Positions 43,499 through 52,927 of a stretch of 64,000 bases of DNA are shown here, piece after piece; position 1 is the first letter of the stretch, and every line of letters begins with the position of its first letter. Position numbers and translations under genes: made by a program. Below the pieces are notes generated by a model. It was not told the DNA's origin. It made no database searches and saw nothing but the letters and a program-made list of their open reading frames with translations. The stretch spans positions 3,658,001 through 3,722,000 of the forward strand of contig NZ_CP023695.1 in the NCBI RefSeq assembly GCF_008704395.1, read 5' to 3'. The stretch comes from Streptomyces alboniger (GTDB taxonomy: Bacteria > Actinomycetota > Actinomycetes > Streptomycetales > Streptomycetaceae).

Positions 43499-44928
43499 GC
43501 GGGCTCGCCGGGCGGTTCCGGGGGCTGCCGTTGCGCTCCCGTCTGGCGTTGCTGGTCACCGTGGCGGTGGCCCTCGCCGTCGCGGCGGTCGCGGTCTCCT
43601 GCTGGGTGCTGACCCGCGCGCAGCTGCGGGACCAGATGGACGCCTCGTTGCGCAGCCTGAACGTGGGCCGCGTCTACCTGGACGTGACGGCCGCGGACTG
43701 CAATGACGGCCGCACCCGGCCCGACGGTGAGACGTCTCCCGGCACCACCACCGTCTTCGTCCAGATCATCCGGCCGGACGGCTCGCGTTGCGTGGGCCGC
43801 GACTCCACGCCCGTGGTGGTGCAGGACTCCGACGTCGAAGTGGCCCAGCACCTGCGGGCGGAGAGCCTGCACGACGCCAGGACGGACGACGGGGCCGCGG
43901 TGCGCGTGCTGACCCAGGTGGACCCCGACAGCCGCTACACGGTGACCCTGGCCCGCCCGCTCTCGGAGATCGACGAGCCGCTGAGCAAGCTGGCCCTGCT
44001 GCTGACCGCCGTGGGCGGAATCGGCATCCTCGGCGCCGGCGCCGCCGGCCTGTGGGTCGCCCGCACCGGACTCCGCCCCGTGGACCGCCTCACCGAGGCC
44101 GTGGAGCACGTGGCCCGCACCGAGGACCTCGGCCTTCGTATCCCCGTCGAGGGCGACGACGAGATCGCCCGCCTGTCGGAGTCCTTCAACTCCATGACGG
44201 CCTCGCTGGCCTCCTCCCGCGACCTCCAGCAGCAGCTGATCGCCGACGCGGGCCACGAGCTGCGCACCCCGCTGACCTCCCTGCGGACGAACATCGAACT
44301 CCTTGTCCGCAGCGAGGACACCGGCCGGGCCATCCCGCCCGACGACCGCCGCGCCCTGCTCGCCTCCGTCAAGGCGCAGATGACGGAACTCGCCGCGCTG
44401 ATCGGCGACTTGCAGGAGCTGTCCAGGCCCGACGCGGGCCACGGCAGCAAGGTCCAGGTCATCGCCCTGCACGACATCGTGGAAGCCGCCCTGGAACGGG
44501 CCAGGCTGCGCGGTCCGGAGCTGACCTTCACCGCCGACGTGACCCCCTGGTACGTCCGCGCGGAGCCCGCCGCCCTGGAACGCGCCGTGGTCAACCTCCT
44601 GGACAACGCCGTGAAGTTCGGCCCTCCCGGCTCCGCCATCGAGGTGGCCCTGCGCGGCGGCGAACTGACCGTACGCGATCACGGCCCCGGCATCCCCGCG
44701 GACGAACTCCCCCACGTCTTCGACCGCTTCTGGCGCTCCCCCTCCGCCAGGAGCCTGCCGGGTTCGGGCCTCGGCCTCTCGATCGTGGCCCGCACGGTGG
44801 GCCAGGCCGGCGGCGAGGTCACGCTGGGTGCGGCGGACGGCGGCGGCACGGTGGCCTCCGTACGGCTGCCGGGTGCGTCGACGCCCCCTCCGGACGCGAT
44901 GCCGCCGGGCGCGCCCACCCTGAATTGA
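43495..44928 (+). CDS. Sensor histidine kinase (MprB-like)
   Basis: A 477-residue membrane kinase with two transmembrane helices ([21 protein letters not shown] near residue 20 and [21 protein letters not shown] near 165) flanking an extracellular sensor, then a HAMP domain, the H-box [15 protein letters not shown] and the ATPase boxes [21 protein letters not shown] and GSGLGLSIV. The GTG overlaps the regulator stop. It should phosphorylate the upstream response regulator. The C-terminal tail is Pro-rich. Confidence 0.92.
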   Translation: MSGLAGRFRGLPLRSRLALLVTVAVALAVAAVAVSCWVLTRAQLRDQMDASLRSLNVGRVYLDVTAADCNDGRTRPDGETSPGTTTVFVQIIRPDGSRCVGRDSTPVVVQDSDVEVAQHLRAESLHDARTDDGAAVRVLTQVDPDSRYTVTLARPLSEIDEPLSKLALLLTAVGGIGILGAGAAGLWVARTGLRPVDRLTEAVEHVARTEDLGLRIPVEGDDEIARLSESFNSMTASLASSRDLQQQLIADAGHELRTPLTSLRTNIELLVRSEDTGRAIPPDDRRALLASVKAQMTELAALIGDLQELSRPDAGHGSKVQVIALHDIVEAALERARLRGPELTFTADVTPWYVRAEPAALERAVVNLLDNAVKFGPPGSAIEVALRGGELTVRDHGPGIPADELPHVFDRFWRSPSARSLPGSGLGLSIVARTVGQAGGEVTLGAADGGGTVASVRLPGASTPPPDAMPPGAPTLN

Positions 44929-44953
44929 CCGGTCTTTTCTGCTTGTGACTGCA

Positions 44954-44984
44954 CCCTGATCAGGGCCAATTGGGGACCTAGAGT
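44954..44984 (+). promoter_or_regulatory. Possible promoter/operator of the cupin gene
   Basis: The perfect 12-bp palindrome CCCTGATCAGGG (44954-44965) lies where a -35 would be for a TAGAGT -10 box (44979-44984). A repressor bound there would block transcription of the cupin gene. Confidence 0.45.
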
Positions 44985-45042
44985 CGTCCTTACAAGCCGC
45001 GGGGGAAGCCCCGGTCGCCGCCCCTGAGCAGGGAGAACAACC

Positions 45043-45537
45043 ATGAACTCCAACATCCTCAAGCCCGTCCTGACCCGCGCCGCCACCGCCGAGACCACCA
45101 GTGACCCGAGCAGCGTGATGACCCTGCTCGCCGACTCCGGTACGGACGGCAGCTCGGTCACCAGTTACCGCTCGACCTTCGCCAAGGGGGCGGTGGGCGC
45201 CCCCGCCCACTTCCACACCAAGGCCTCGGAGCTGTTCTTCGTCATCGGCGGCTCCCTCAACGTGCTCGTTGACGACGAGGTCGAGACCCTGGAGCAGGGC
45301 GACTTCCTGCTGGTGCCGCCGCACACCCCGCACGCCTTCGCCGCGGCCCCCGGCTCGGAGGCCGACGTCCTGTTCGTCTTCACGCCGGGCATGCCCCGCT
45401 TCGACTACCTGCGCCTCCTGGGCCGCGTGATGCGGGGCGAGGCGAGCCCCCAGGAGATCAAGGACTCCTCCGAGCAGTACGACAACCACTACGTGGACAG
45501 CCCGACCTGGCGCGCGGCCCTCGAAGCGGCCAAGTGA
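45043..45537 (+). CDS. Cupin domain-containing protein
   Basis: A 164-residue cupin with metal-ligand motif 1 in GAPAHFHTKASELFFVIGGSL (H-F-H and E) and motif 2 in GDFLLVPPHTPHAF. The single small barrel and C-terminal helical tail match uncharacterised cupins related to quercetin 2,3-dioxygenases. The substrate is unknown. GGGAGAAC precedes the ATG. It lies alone, with a palindromic promoter region. Confidence 0.84.
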   Translation: MNSNILKPVLTRAATAETTSDPSSVMTLLADSGTDGSSVTSYRSTFAKGAVGAPAHFHTKASELFFVIGGSLNVLVDDEVETLEQGDFLLVPPHTPHAFAAAPGSEADVLFVFTPGMPRFDYLRLLGRVMRGEASPQEIKDSSEQYDNHYVDSPTWRAALEAAK

Positions 45538-45552
45538 CCGAAGCCCCGCGGC

Positions 45553-46806
45553 TCAGCTCCCGAAGCCCAGTCCCACTCCCGTCAGCCGCACCCGGATCCC
45601 CTCCTTCTCCACCGTCACGTCCCGCAGCGACACCGTCCCCTCGCCCGGCACCTTCGGCAGTTGGAAGGCGAGGGTGAGGCGGTCGGCCAGGGCGGGGCGG
45701 GTGAGCTGGGAGAGGCCCTTGAGCAGGGCCGGGTCCAGGCCGAGCTTCTTGAGCAGCCAGGGGTGGCCCATCGCCACGTCGATGAGGTTCAGGCCCATCA
45801 CGTCGTTCACGAAGCGCGGCGAACCGGTGAGGTCATTGAGTTTGGCGTCGCTCTTGAGGGCCTCCCGCACCACGGACTCGGGCACGCCGAGCCGCTTGAC
45901 GATCGCGGGCACGGACAGCAGCGCCTTCGCCTTGGCGGTCTCCTTGGCCACGCGGTCCGCCGAGCTGCGCGACAGGTGCAGGCCCTCCTTCTCGCGCGTG
46001 CCCGGACGGTAGGTCGCCAGGTCGCCGAGTTGCAGGCTCATGCGGCGGATGTCGGTGGAGATCCCGCGCTCGCCGTTGCGCTGGATGCGGGCGTCGGCGC
46101 GCACCTTCAGGTCGTGCCCCGCGACGGGCAGCGTGCCGCGCGCGAGGACCTGGTCGCGGCCCTTGCCGGTGAACGTGACCTGGGAGGCGCCCAGTTCGCG
46201 GCCCAGGTCCTCGAAGGAGAGCAGCACCTCGCCCTCCATCGCGCCGATGCGGGCGCCCTTGACCGAGGTGGGCCCGTCCCCCTGGATCGTGATGTCCGTG
46301 GCGGTCGCGGAGACCTTGGCGAGCGAGACGCGGTCGGCCGCCACGTCCGGGACGGTCACCTTCACCTGGTCCAGGCGCTTGTCGAGCACCTGCGTGAGGA
46401 ACGGGAACCCCTCGATCTCGACCTCGGGCGCCGCGCTCAGGTCCATCTGCTCCTTGAGCTTCTCCGCGGCCTCGTGCTCGGCGTAGAGCAGGGCCCAGCG
46501 GTCGCCCAGGGCGAGGAAGGCGGCGACGACGAGGAGCGCCACCAGGGCCTTCGCGGCGAGCGGCAGACCGGCGAAGCGGCCGCGGGCCCTGCCCCTGCTA
46601 CGGCCGCGGGCCCTGAACCTGCTACGGCGGCGGCTGCCGCGTCGGTGGTTGGGCGGCTCCCAGGGAGCCTCGTCGGCCGCGTCGGGCTTGTCCTCGTGGA
46701 GGAACTCCTCAAGCGGGTTCGGCGCGAGTGCGGCCAGCTCGTCGTACGGGTTGGTGTAGGGCTTGTCCGGGGGCGGTTCCGTGGTTATGCGGTGGGGGGA
46801 ACGCAT
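45553..46806 (-). CDS. LmeA family phospholipid-binding protein (DUF2993), copy 2
   Basis: A 417-residue LmeA-type protein with a cytoplasmic N-terminal part of about 80 residues (Pro/Glu-rich, then the very basic RRGSRRRSRFRARGRSRGRARG), one membrane helix (AAKALVALLVVAAFLALG) and an exported DUF2993 domain with EIEGFPFLTQVLDKRLDQVKV. It is longer than the copy at 36.1 kb and has an extended C-terminal lipid-binding region. It probably binds lipids in the envelope. It is 58 bases downstream of the 5'-nucleotidase gene on the same strand. Confidence 0.85.
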   Translation of the reverse strand: MRSPHRITTEPPPDKPYTNPYDELAALAPNPLEEFLHEDKPDAADEAPWEPPNHRRGSRRRSRFRARGRSRGRARGRFAGLPLAAKALVALLVVAAFLALGDRWALLYAEHEAAEKLKEQMDLSAAPEVEIEGFPFLTQVLDKRLDQVKVTVPDVAADRVSLAKVSATATDITIQGDGPTSVKGARIGAMEGEVLLSFEDLGRELGASQVTFTGKGRDQVLARGTLPVAGHDLKVRADARIQRNGERGISTDIRRMSLQLGDLATYRPGTREKEGLHLSRSSADRVAKETAKAKALLSVPAIVKRLGVPESVVREALKSDAKLNDLTGSPRFVNDVMGLNLIDVAMGHPWLLKKLGLDPALLKGLSQLTRPALADRLTLAFQLPKVPGEGTVSLRDVTVEKEGIRVRLTGVGLGFGS

Positions 46807-46864
46807 CAGATGATCTCACCATACGTTCACACCCCACCCCAAGTTCAGCCGGACGTCGGCTGCG

Positions 46865-48697
46865 TCACTTCACGATCGTGATGCGGTCCGCCTTCGGCGG
46901 CGCGATCGGCTTGTCCGCCGAGGAGTTGGCGGCCAGATAGTCGTTGAACGCCTTCAGGTCGTCGGCGCCGACCAGCGGCTTCGTGCCCTTGCCCAGCTCG
47001 GGGAAGCCGTCGCCGCCGCCCGCGAGGAAGGAGTTCAGCGCGACGCGGTAGGTGGCCGCCGGGTCGAGCGCCTTGCCGTTCAGCTTGATGGAGTCCGTCA
47101 CGACACGGTCGGCGCCGCTCTTGGTCATGTCCAGCGTGTACGTCAGTCCCTCCGACACCTGAAGGATCTTCGGGGAGGCCTGGTTGGCCCCGCCGACCTG
47201 CTGCTTCAGGGCGGTGACGAGCTGCGCGCCGGTCAGGTCCACGAGGTTGACCGTGTTGCTGAAGGGCTGCACGGTGAACGCCTCGCCGTACGTGACGACC
47301 CCGTCGCCCTCGCTGCCGCTCGCCTTGTGGACGAGGTCGGAGCGGATACCGCCGGGGTTCATCAGCGCCAGGTCGGCCTCCGGGTCGAGGGACTTGGCGT
47401 GTGCGAGCTGCGCGTCCGCGATGAGGTCGCCGAGCGGGGCCTCGGGGACTCCCGCGCCACGGCCGGGGATGTCCCCGGAGATGTAACCGACGGGCTTGTT
47501 GGCGATGGGTGCGGCCAGCTTGTCCCAGCGGTTGATCAGCGAGGTCATGTCCGGGGCCTTGGCCTGCTCACGGCTGACCACGTGGTTCGCCGACTTCACG
47601 CTCGTACGCACGATGTCCTTGGTCCTGCGGTCGTACGTGAGCGTGGTGTCGGTGTAGAGCTTCCCGTAGGAGGACGCCGAGGTGACCATGCGCGGCTTGC
47701 CCGCGGGGTCGGGGATCGTACAGACGTACGCGGCATGCGTGTGCCCGGTGACGAGCGCGTCGACCTTGGGCGTGATGCCCTTGGCGATGTCGGTTATCGG
47801 CCCGGAGATGCCGTCGCCCGCGCCCGGGGAGTCGCAGTCGTAGTTGTACGACTGGCTCGCGGGGGCGCCGCCCTCGTGGATGAGCGTGACGATGGACTTC
47901 ACGCCCTGCTTGTCGAGGATCTCGGCGTACTTGTTGACCGTCTTGATCTCGTCGTGGAACTTCAGGCCCTTGATGCCCTCGGCGGAGACGATGTCCGGGG
48001 TGCCTTCGAGGGTGACGCCGATGAAGCCGACCTTCACGCCCTTGTGCTTCCACACCCAGTAGGGCTTGAGGATGGGCTTGCCGGTCTTCTCGTCCGTGAC
48101 GTTCGCGGCGAGGTAGGGGTAGTCGGCGCCCTCGAACTTCTTGGGCTTGCCCTTCCCGTCCTTCTCGAAGCAGCCGTCCTTGGGGTGGCAGCCGCCGTTC
48201 TGTATGCGGGCCAGCTCCTTGGCGCCCTCGTCGAACTCGTGGTTGCCGACACTGCTCACGTCCAGGTCCAGCTTGTTCATCGCCTGGACCGTCGGCTCGT
48301 CGTGGAAGAGGCCGGAGAGCAGGGGGCTGGCGCCTATCAGGTCACCGGCGGCGGCCGTGACGCTGTAGGGGTGCGCCTTGCGGGCGGTGCGCAGCGAGGT
48401 GGCGAGGTACTCGACACCGCCGGCGTCGATCTTCTTCTCGGTCCCGTCGTGCTGCTTCTCCGTCACCTGGCCCGAGGAGCCGGCGGGCGGCTGGAGGTTG
48501 CCGTGGAAGTCGTTGAAGGACAGCAGCTGCACGTCCACCGTGCGCTTCTTGCCGCCCTTGCCCCCGCCCGCCTGGTCCTGGCCCGCGCTTGCGGGAAGCG
48601 CGGCGGCCAGCGCGCCGAGCGTGGCGAGCGAGGCGGCCGCGGCGAGTACGCGCGTGGCGCGGCGTCCGGGCCTGCGTGGATGGGGTGTGGTTGACAC
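46865..48697 (-). CDS. Secreted bifunctional metallophosphatase / 5'-nucleotidase
   Basis: A 610-residue exported enzyme that removes phosphate from nucleotides or UDP-sugars outside the cell. A signal peptide (RVLAAAASLATLGALAAALPASA) is followed by a calcineurin-like metallophosphatase domain with SFNDFHGNL, VGNHEFDEG and TGHTHAAYVC metal-ligand motifs, then the 5'-nucleotidase substrate-recognition domain (DLALMNPGGIRSDL, GDGVVTYGEAFTVQPFSN). No cell-wall anchor is seen. The GTG at 48697 follows AGGGGGG. In Streptomyces such enzymes often belong to the phosphate-starvation response; no convincing PHO box was found at its own start. Confidence 0.9.
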   Translation of the reverse strand: MSTTPHPRRPGRRATRVLAAAASLATLGALAAALPASAGQDQAGGGKGGKKRTVDVQLLSFNDFHGNLQPPAGSSGQVTEKQHDGTEKKIDAGGVEYLATSLRTARKAHPYSVTAAAGDLIGASPLLSGLFHDEPTVQAMNKLDLDVSSVGNHEFDEGAKELARIQNGGCHPKDGCFEKDGKGKPKKFEGADYPYLAANVTDEKTGKPILKPYWVWKHKGVKVGFIGVTLEGTPDIVSAEGIKGLKFHDEIKTVNKYAEILDKQGVKSIVTLIHEGGAPASQSYNYDCDSPGAGDGISGPITDIAKGITPKVDALVTGHTHAAYVCTIPDPAGKPRMVTSASSYGKLYTDTTLTYDRRTKDIVRTSVKSANHVVSREQAKAPDMTSLINRWDKLAAPIANKPVGYISGDIPGRGAGVPEAPLGDLIADAQLAHAKSLDPEADLALMNPGGIRSDLVHKASGSEGDGVVTYGEAFTVQPFSNTVNLVDLTGAQLVTALKQQVGGANQASPKILQVSEGLTYTLDMTKSGADRVVTDSIKLNGKALDPAATYRVALNSFLAGGGDGFPELGKGTKPLVGADDLKAFNDYLAANSSADKPIAPPKADRITIVK

Positions 48698-48829
48698 GTG
48701 TCCCCCCTGGGGGTGGTGTGAGACGACTGGGAGGGCGATTCCGCCGAGCGCAGCCTAAAGTCAACGCGCGTAGCGCAACAGGGGGTTACGGGTTACGAGG
48801 TGGTTGCCATCGGGAGCGATACGGTCACT

Positions 48830-49402
48830 TCACCCGATGTCCGGTTCTGTCACCCAGCCCTGTCGCCCGGCTGAGCCCGCCCCGCTGGGACCCCCGGCTG
48901 GGCCGCCCGGCTGGGCCGCCCGGTTCGGTACGTAACCGAAGTCCACCGGAGTGAGAGGCGCGCCGCCCACCCCGCGCAGGGGCGCGAGCAGTTCCGGCAG
49001 CCGGGGCGGCCACAGCGCGTCGGGAGTGGCGGCCAGCTCCGCCGGGGCCCACCAGCGCCAGTGGAGGATCCTGTCCGCGGCGCGCGCGGCGGCCGCCCGC
49101 TCGGCCGGCGCCCGGCGCGGGCCGTGGGCGAGGTAGATGTGCTCGTGCTGGCGCACCGGCACCCCCGCGCGCGTGAAGTCGTGCTCCCACGTGCACAGCA
49201 GCGGCCCGGGAGCCACATCCGCCCACCCCGTCTCCTCGCGCAGCTCGCGCAGCGCGCCCTCCTCGGGCCCCTCCCCGGGCTCCAGACCGCCGCCGGGCAT
49301 GGCCCAGTGGACTCCGACCTCCTCGTTGTCGTAACGGAAGAGGAAGACGGCGCCTTGGGGGTCGACGACAGCAACTCGTGCCGCCTCACGGGGAGTTCTC
49401 AT
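48830..49402 (-). CDS. Nudix hydrolase
   Basis: A 190-residue Nudix protein. The catalytic Nudix box G-x5-E-x7-R-E-U-x-E-E-x-G-U is intact in GGLEPGEGPEEGALRELREETGW, spanning about residues 38-60. It hydrolyses a nucleoside diphosphate linked to another group; the substrate is unknown. The C-terminal ~35 residues are Gly/Pro-rich with GGPAGGPSGAG-type repeats. TAGGGT ends six bases before the ATG. It is divergent from mshD, 86 bases away. Confidence 0.87.
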   Translation of the reverse strand: MRTPREAARVAVVDPQGAVFLFRYDNEEVGVHWAMPGGGLEPGEGPEEGALRELREETGWADVAPGPLLCTWEHDFTRAGVPVRQHEHIYLAHGPRRAPAERAAAARAADRILHWRWWAPAELAATPDALWPPRLPELLAPLRGVGGAPLTPVDFGYVPNRAAQPGGPAGGPSGAGSAGRQGWVTEPDIG

Positions 49403-49488
49403 CCGCGCACCCTAGCCACCAACCCCGCGTGCGACCTGCGTTCCCGCCGGTCCGTCCCTCCCGCGGCCCGCCGCCGTACCCTCGACCC

Positions 49489-50418
49489 ATGACTGACGAC
49501 CGGCCCGCCGAGGCTCCCGCTCCCCTCCGGAAGATCGATACGCTCGCCGCCCTCACCCCCGCACAGGCCGACGCCGTGCTCGGGCTCCTCGCGGAGGCCG
49601 CCCGCGCCGATGGGCAGCAGGCGGTGTCCGAGCAGGGGCGGCTCCAGCTCCGCGGCGGCGCGCGGGAGGGGGTGCGGCACCTGCTGCTCAGCGTCGGCGA
49701 CCAGCTTGCGGGGTACGCGCAGCTGGAGGACACCGACCCCGTGGAGGCCCCCGCCGCCGAGCTGGTCGTGCACCCCACCTACCGCGGGCGCGGCCACGGC
49801 CGGGCGCTCGGCGCGGCACTGCTCGGGGAGTCCGGGCGGCGCCTTCGCGTGTGGGCGCACGGCGGCCACTCCGCCGCCCGGCACCTGGCGCAGGTGCTCG
49901 GCCTCGCCCTCTTCCGCGAACTGCGGCAGATGCGGCGCCCGTTGGCGGATCTGGACCTGCCCGAGCCGGTCCTCCCGGAAGGCGTGTCCGTACGTACCTT
50001 CGTGCCCGGACAGGACGACGCGGCCTGGCTCGCGGTGAACGCCGAGGCCTTCGCGCACCACCCCGAGCAGGGCTCCCTCACCCAGCGCGACCTCGACGAC
50101 CGCAAGGCGGAGCCGTGGTTCGACCCGGCCGGCTTCTTCCTCGCCGAGAAGGGCGGGGAGCTGGTCGGCTTCCACTGGACGAAGGTGCACGCGCAGGAGA
50201 GCCTCGGCGAGGTGTACGTCGTCGGGGTGCGCCCCGGCGCCCAGGGCGGCGGCCTCGGCAAGGCCCTGACCACGACGGGCCTGCGCCACCTCGCGGGAGC
50301 GGGTCTGCCGACCGCGATGCTGTACGTGGACGCCGACAACAAGGCGGCCGTGAGCGTCTACGAGCGGCTCGGCTTCGTGACGCACGAGACGGATCTGATG
50401 TACCGCACGGAGTCCTGA
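49489..50418 (+). CDS. mshD: Mycothiol synthase MshD
   Basis: MshD acetylates Cys-GlcN-Ins to form mycothiol, the last step of the pathway begun by MshA. The 309-residue protein has two GNAT domains; acetyl-CoA loops are VHPTYRGRGHGRALGAALL in the first and VRPGAQGGGLGKALTTTGL in the second. The central linker has FVPGQDDAAWLAVNAEAFAHHPEQG, and the end is YVDADNKAAVSVYERLGFV. TACCCT ends six bases before the ATG, suggesting a leaderless mRNA. A strong terminator follows. Confidence 0.95.
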   Translation: MTDDRPAEAPAPLRKIDTLAALTPAQADAVLGLLAEAARADGQQAVSEQGRLQLRGGAREGVRHLLLSVGDQLAGYAQLEDTDPVEAPAAELVVHPTYRGRGHGRALGAALLGESGRRLRVWAHGGHSAARHLAQVLGLALFRELRQMRRPLADLDLPEPVLPEGVSVRTFVPGQDDAAWLAVNAEAFAHHPEQGSLTQRDLDDRKAEPWFDPAGFFLAEKGGELVGFHWTKVHAQESLGEVYVVGVRPGAQGGGLGKALTTTGLRHLAGAGLPTAMLYVDADNKAAVSVYERLGFVTHETDLMYRTES

Positions 50419-50462
50419 CCGGGGTCTTACGAGGGTCCTTACCCGGCCGGCGGACCCTTCGA

Positions 50463-50494
50463 GGGGCGGCGTCACTTGACGCCGCCCCATTTTT
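50463..50494 (+). terminator. Intrinsic terminator after mshD
   Basis: GGGGCGGCGTCA and TGACGCCGCCCC pair over 12 bp with a two-base centre, followed by ATTTTT. It is a clear intrinsic terminator just before the YtrA-type operator. Confidence 0.9.
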
Positions 50495-50536
50495 GCACCA
50501 CCCTTTCACTACTCAATTAGTGAAAGGGTGGTGCAA
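50493..50536. promoter_or_regulatory. 19-bp perfect inverted repeat, operator of the YtrA-type ABC operon
   Basis: TTGCACCACCCTTTCACTA (50493-50511) and TAGTGAAAGGGTGGTGCAA (50518-50536) are perfect arms around ctcaat. The left arm starts with a -35-like TTGCAC, and the right arm ends four bases before the regulator's GTG. A GntR dimer bound here would block its own promoter. Confidence 0.85.
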
Positions 50537-50540
50537 GGCA

Positions 50541-51002
50541 GTGGTCGAATACCGCATCGACCGGCGCAGCGGCGTCGCCACCTACCTCCAGATCGTCCAG
50601 CAGACCCAACAGGCCCTGCGCCTTGGCCTGTTGGCGCCCGGCGACAAGCTGCCCACGGCACGCGAGGTCGTCGAGGCGACCGCCATCAACCCGAACACCG
50701 TGCTCAAGGCCTACCGCGAGCTGGAGCGCGAGGGCCTCGTCGAGGCCCGCCGAGGCCTCGGCACCTTCGTCCGGAAGTCACTGGGCAGCGCGCCCGCCGA
50801 CTCGCCGCTCCGGGGGGAGCTGGCCGAGTGGGCCGCGCGGGCCCGCGCGGCGGGCCTGGAGAAGGACGACATGGCGGCGATCTTCACCGCCGTACTCGAA
50901 GAGCAGTTCGCACCGCCGCAAGCGCCGACGGCCACCCACGCATCGGCCGCTTCACCGGCACCGGCCGCTTCACCCGCACCGACCAGGGGGAACTCCGTAT
51001 GA
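50541..51002 (+). CDS. GntR family regulator, YtrA subfamily
   Basis: A 153-residue regulator with a GntR winged helix (ATYLQIVQQTQQALRLGLLAPGDKLPTAREV region and NPNTVLKAYRELEREGLVEARRGLGTFV) and a short C-terminal helical part (AAIFTAVLEEQF), the YtrA layout. The tail is Ala/Pro/Thr-rich. YtrA-type regulators repress neighbouring ABC transporter operons and are often induced by cell-wall antibiotics. The GTG at 50541 has AAGG upstream and lies just after the operator; another GTG at 50520 is inside the operator. The stop overlaps the ABC ATPase start (ATGA). Confidence 0.88.
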   Translation: MVEYRIDRRSGVATYLQIVQQTQQALRLGLLAPGDKLPTAREVVEATAINPNTVLKAYRELEREGLVEARRGLGTFVRKSLGSAPADSPLRGELAEWAARARAAGLEKDDMAAIFTAVLEEQFAPPQAPTATHASAASPAPAASPAPTRGNSV

Positions 51003-51898
51003 CCGACACCGCCATCGAGGCACGCGGCCTCACCAAACGCCACGGGCGCCGACGCGCCCTGCACGACTGCTCGTTCCGCCTGCCCGTCGGACGGATCTGC
51101 GCGGTCGTCGGCCCCAACGGCGCGGGCAAGTCCACGCTGCTCGCCCTCGCGGCGGGCCTCGACCGGCCCACCGAGGGCGCCCTGACCGTCCTCGGCACCA
51201 GCCCGGCGCAGGCCCGTGCCCGCGTGGCGTACGTCGCCCAGGACAAGCCCCTCCACCCACGGCTGACCATCGCCGACACGCTGCGCCTCGGCGCCGAACT
51301 CAACCCGGGCCGCTGGGACATGGCCGTCGCCGAGCGCGTCGTCGGCGGCGCCGACCTCGACCCGGGCGCCCGCGTCCGTACGCTCTCCGGCGGACAGCGC
51401 ACCCGCGTCGCCCTCGCCCTCGCGCTCGGCAAGCGGGCCGAACTCCTGCTCCTTGACGAGCCGATGGCCGACCTCGACCCCTTGGCGCGCCATCAGCTGA
51501 TGGGCACCCTCATGGCGGAGGCCGCCGAACACGGCACCACCGTCGTCATGTCCTCGCACATCGTCGGCGAACTGGCCGACTCGTGCGACCACTTGCTCCT
51601 CGTGTCCGGCGGGCGGATCCGGCTCGGCGGCGGCATCGACGACCTCGTCGCCGCGCACGCCCTGGTGACCGGCGCCCGCCCGGCCGCGGACCTCACCCCC
51701 CACACGGTCATAGAATCCCGCGCCACCGGCCGCGGGGTGACCGCCCTGATCCGTCCCGAGGGCCCGCCCGACGACGGCTGGGAGGTCGAGGAACCTTCCC
51801 TGGAGGAACTGTTGCTGGCCCATCTCCGATCACCGGACGCGCCCGTGCTCCTGACGCCGAGCACGACCGCCCCGTCCCGGGCCGGGGTGAACGCGTGA
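50999..51898 (+). CDS. ABC transporter ATP-binding protein
   Basis: A 299-residue ABC ATPase. Walker A is GPNGAGKST (residues 38-46), the signature is LSGGQRTRVALA (about 129-140), Walker B is LLLLDEPMADLDP and the switch histidine is in VVMSSHIVGE. The Q-loop is AYVAQDKPLHP. The C-terminal extension has VEEPSLEELLLAHL. It forms an operon with the YtrA-type regulator (overlapping ATGA) and with the permease (overlapping GTGA). The function is probably export or cell-envelope defence. Confidence 0.9.
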   Translation: MTDTAIEARGLTKRHGRRRALHDCSFRLPVGRICAVVGPNGAGKSTLLALAAGLDRPTEGALTVLGTSPAQARARVAYVAQDKPLHPRLTIADTLRLGAELNPGRWDMAVAERVVGGADLDPGARVRTLSGGQRTRVALALALGKRAELLLLDEPMADLDPLARHQLMGTLMAEAAEHGTTVVMSSHIVGELADSCDHLLLVSGGRIRLGGGIDDLVAAHALVTGARPAADLTPHTVIESRATGRGVTALIRPEGPPDDGWEVEEPSLEELLLAHLRSPDAPVLLTPSTTAPSRAGVNA

Positions 51899-52914
51899 CC
51901 ACGCTGACGACGGCGCCCGCGAAGCCGACGGGTCGCCGCACCGCCTTCACTCTGCCGGGCCCGTACCGCGCGGTCCTGCTCCAGCACCGGGCCGCCCTGT
52001 GGATCGCGCTCGGGCTCTTCGCGCTCGGCGCCGCGGCGCTGATCGCCGACCGTCTGTGGGTCGCACACGCGGCCGATGCCTTCGCGGCGTCCGACTGCTC
52101 GATCAGGCAGACCGCGAAGGAGTGCGGCGGCCCGGTCCGCGGCTACCTCGACGCCGAGATGCAGTTCGGCAGAAACCTCGACTACATGGGGATGGCGATC
52201 CTCGCTCTGCCCTGTCTGATCGGTGTCTTCGTCGCGGGCCCGCTCATCGCCAGGGACCTGGAAACGGGCACGTACAAACTGGCCTGGACCCAGTCGTACT
52301 CCCCGGCCCGCTGGCTCGCCGCCCGCCTCGCCGTGTGCGCCGCAGTCGTGATCACCGGAATGGGTCTCCTCGCCGCCGTGCAGCGCTGGGCATGGACCAG
52401 CGGCCCAGAACTCGAGTACGACAGGGCGGCCTGGTACGAGCGCGCGATATACGGATCGGTGGGGCCGGTCGCCGTCGGGTACGCCCTGCTCGGGCTCGCC
52501 GTGGGAGCGCTCGCCGGAATCCTGCTGCGCCGCACGCTGCCCGCAATGACCGGCGCCGGGGCCGTCATCGTGAGCGCGGTCGCCGTACTGCCACTGGCGC
52601 GGCCCCACCTGTGGGCCACCGAGACGGTCAGCTGGTCGCGCACCTCTCCCCCGGCCACCCCCGGCTCCGGTTACCCGGTGGAGCGGGGCATGCTCACCTC
52701 CGACGGGAGCCGGCTGCCGGAGTCGCTGTGCTGGGACCCGGTACGGGACTCCGACCCGTGCTTCGCCGAGCACCAAGTCACCGGGTGGTACAACGACTTC
52801 CACCCCTCGTCCCACTTCTGGCCGCTCCAGCTCGTGGAGACCGGCATCGTCCTCGCCCTCGCGGCCGCCGCAACGTACGCCGCGTTCCGCCTCCTCCGCC
52901 GCCGTACCCCCTGA
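51895..52914 (+). CDS. ABC transporter permease
   Basis: A 339-residue ABC-2-like membrane protein with six likely helices (ALWIALGLFALGAAALIADRL, MGMAILALPCLIGVFVAGPLI, LAVCAAVVITGMGLLAAVQR, VGYALLGLAVGALAGILLR, MTGAGAVIVSAVAVLPLA and LVETGIVLALAAAATYAAF), and an extracellular loop before the last helix with SSHFWPLQ. The segment IARDLETGTYKLAWTQSYSPARWL is typical of actinobacterial permeases of this type. It pairs with the ATPase it overlaps. A terminator follows. Confidence 0.88.
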   Translation: MTTLTTAPAKPTGRRTAFTLPGPYRAVLLQHRAALWIALGLFALGAAALIADRLWVAHAADAFAASDCSIRQTAKECGGPVRGYLDAEMQFGRNLDYMGMAILALPCLIGVFVAGPLIARDLETGTYKLAWTQSYSPARWLAARLAVCAAVVITGMGLLAAVQRWAWTSGPELEYDRAAWYERAIYGSVGPVAVGYALLGLAVGALAGILLRRTLPAMTGAGAVIVSAVAVLPLARPHLWATETVSWSRTSPPATPGSGYPVERGMLTSDGSRLPESLCWDPVRDSDPCFAEHQVTGWYNDFHPSSHFWPLQLVETGIVLALAAAATYAAFRLLRRRTP

Positions 52915-52927
52915 AACGTACGTTCCC

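Noticed and set aside
43399..45489. Long minus-strand frame of 696 codons opposite the two-component system
   Set aside because: It lies antisense to the histidine kinase, whose H, N and G boxes are intact; high G+C makes long antisense frames common.
48824..48863. PHO-like string GGTCACTTCACCCG near the 5'-nucleotidase
   Set aside because: It lies at the end of the Nudix gene, more than 120 bp from the nucleotidase start, and the repeats are not spaced at 11 bp.
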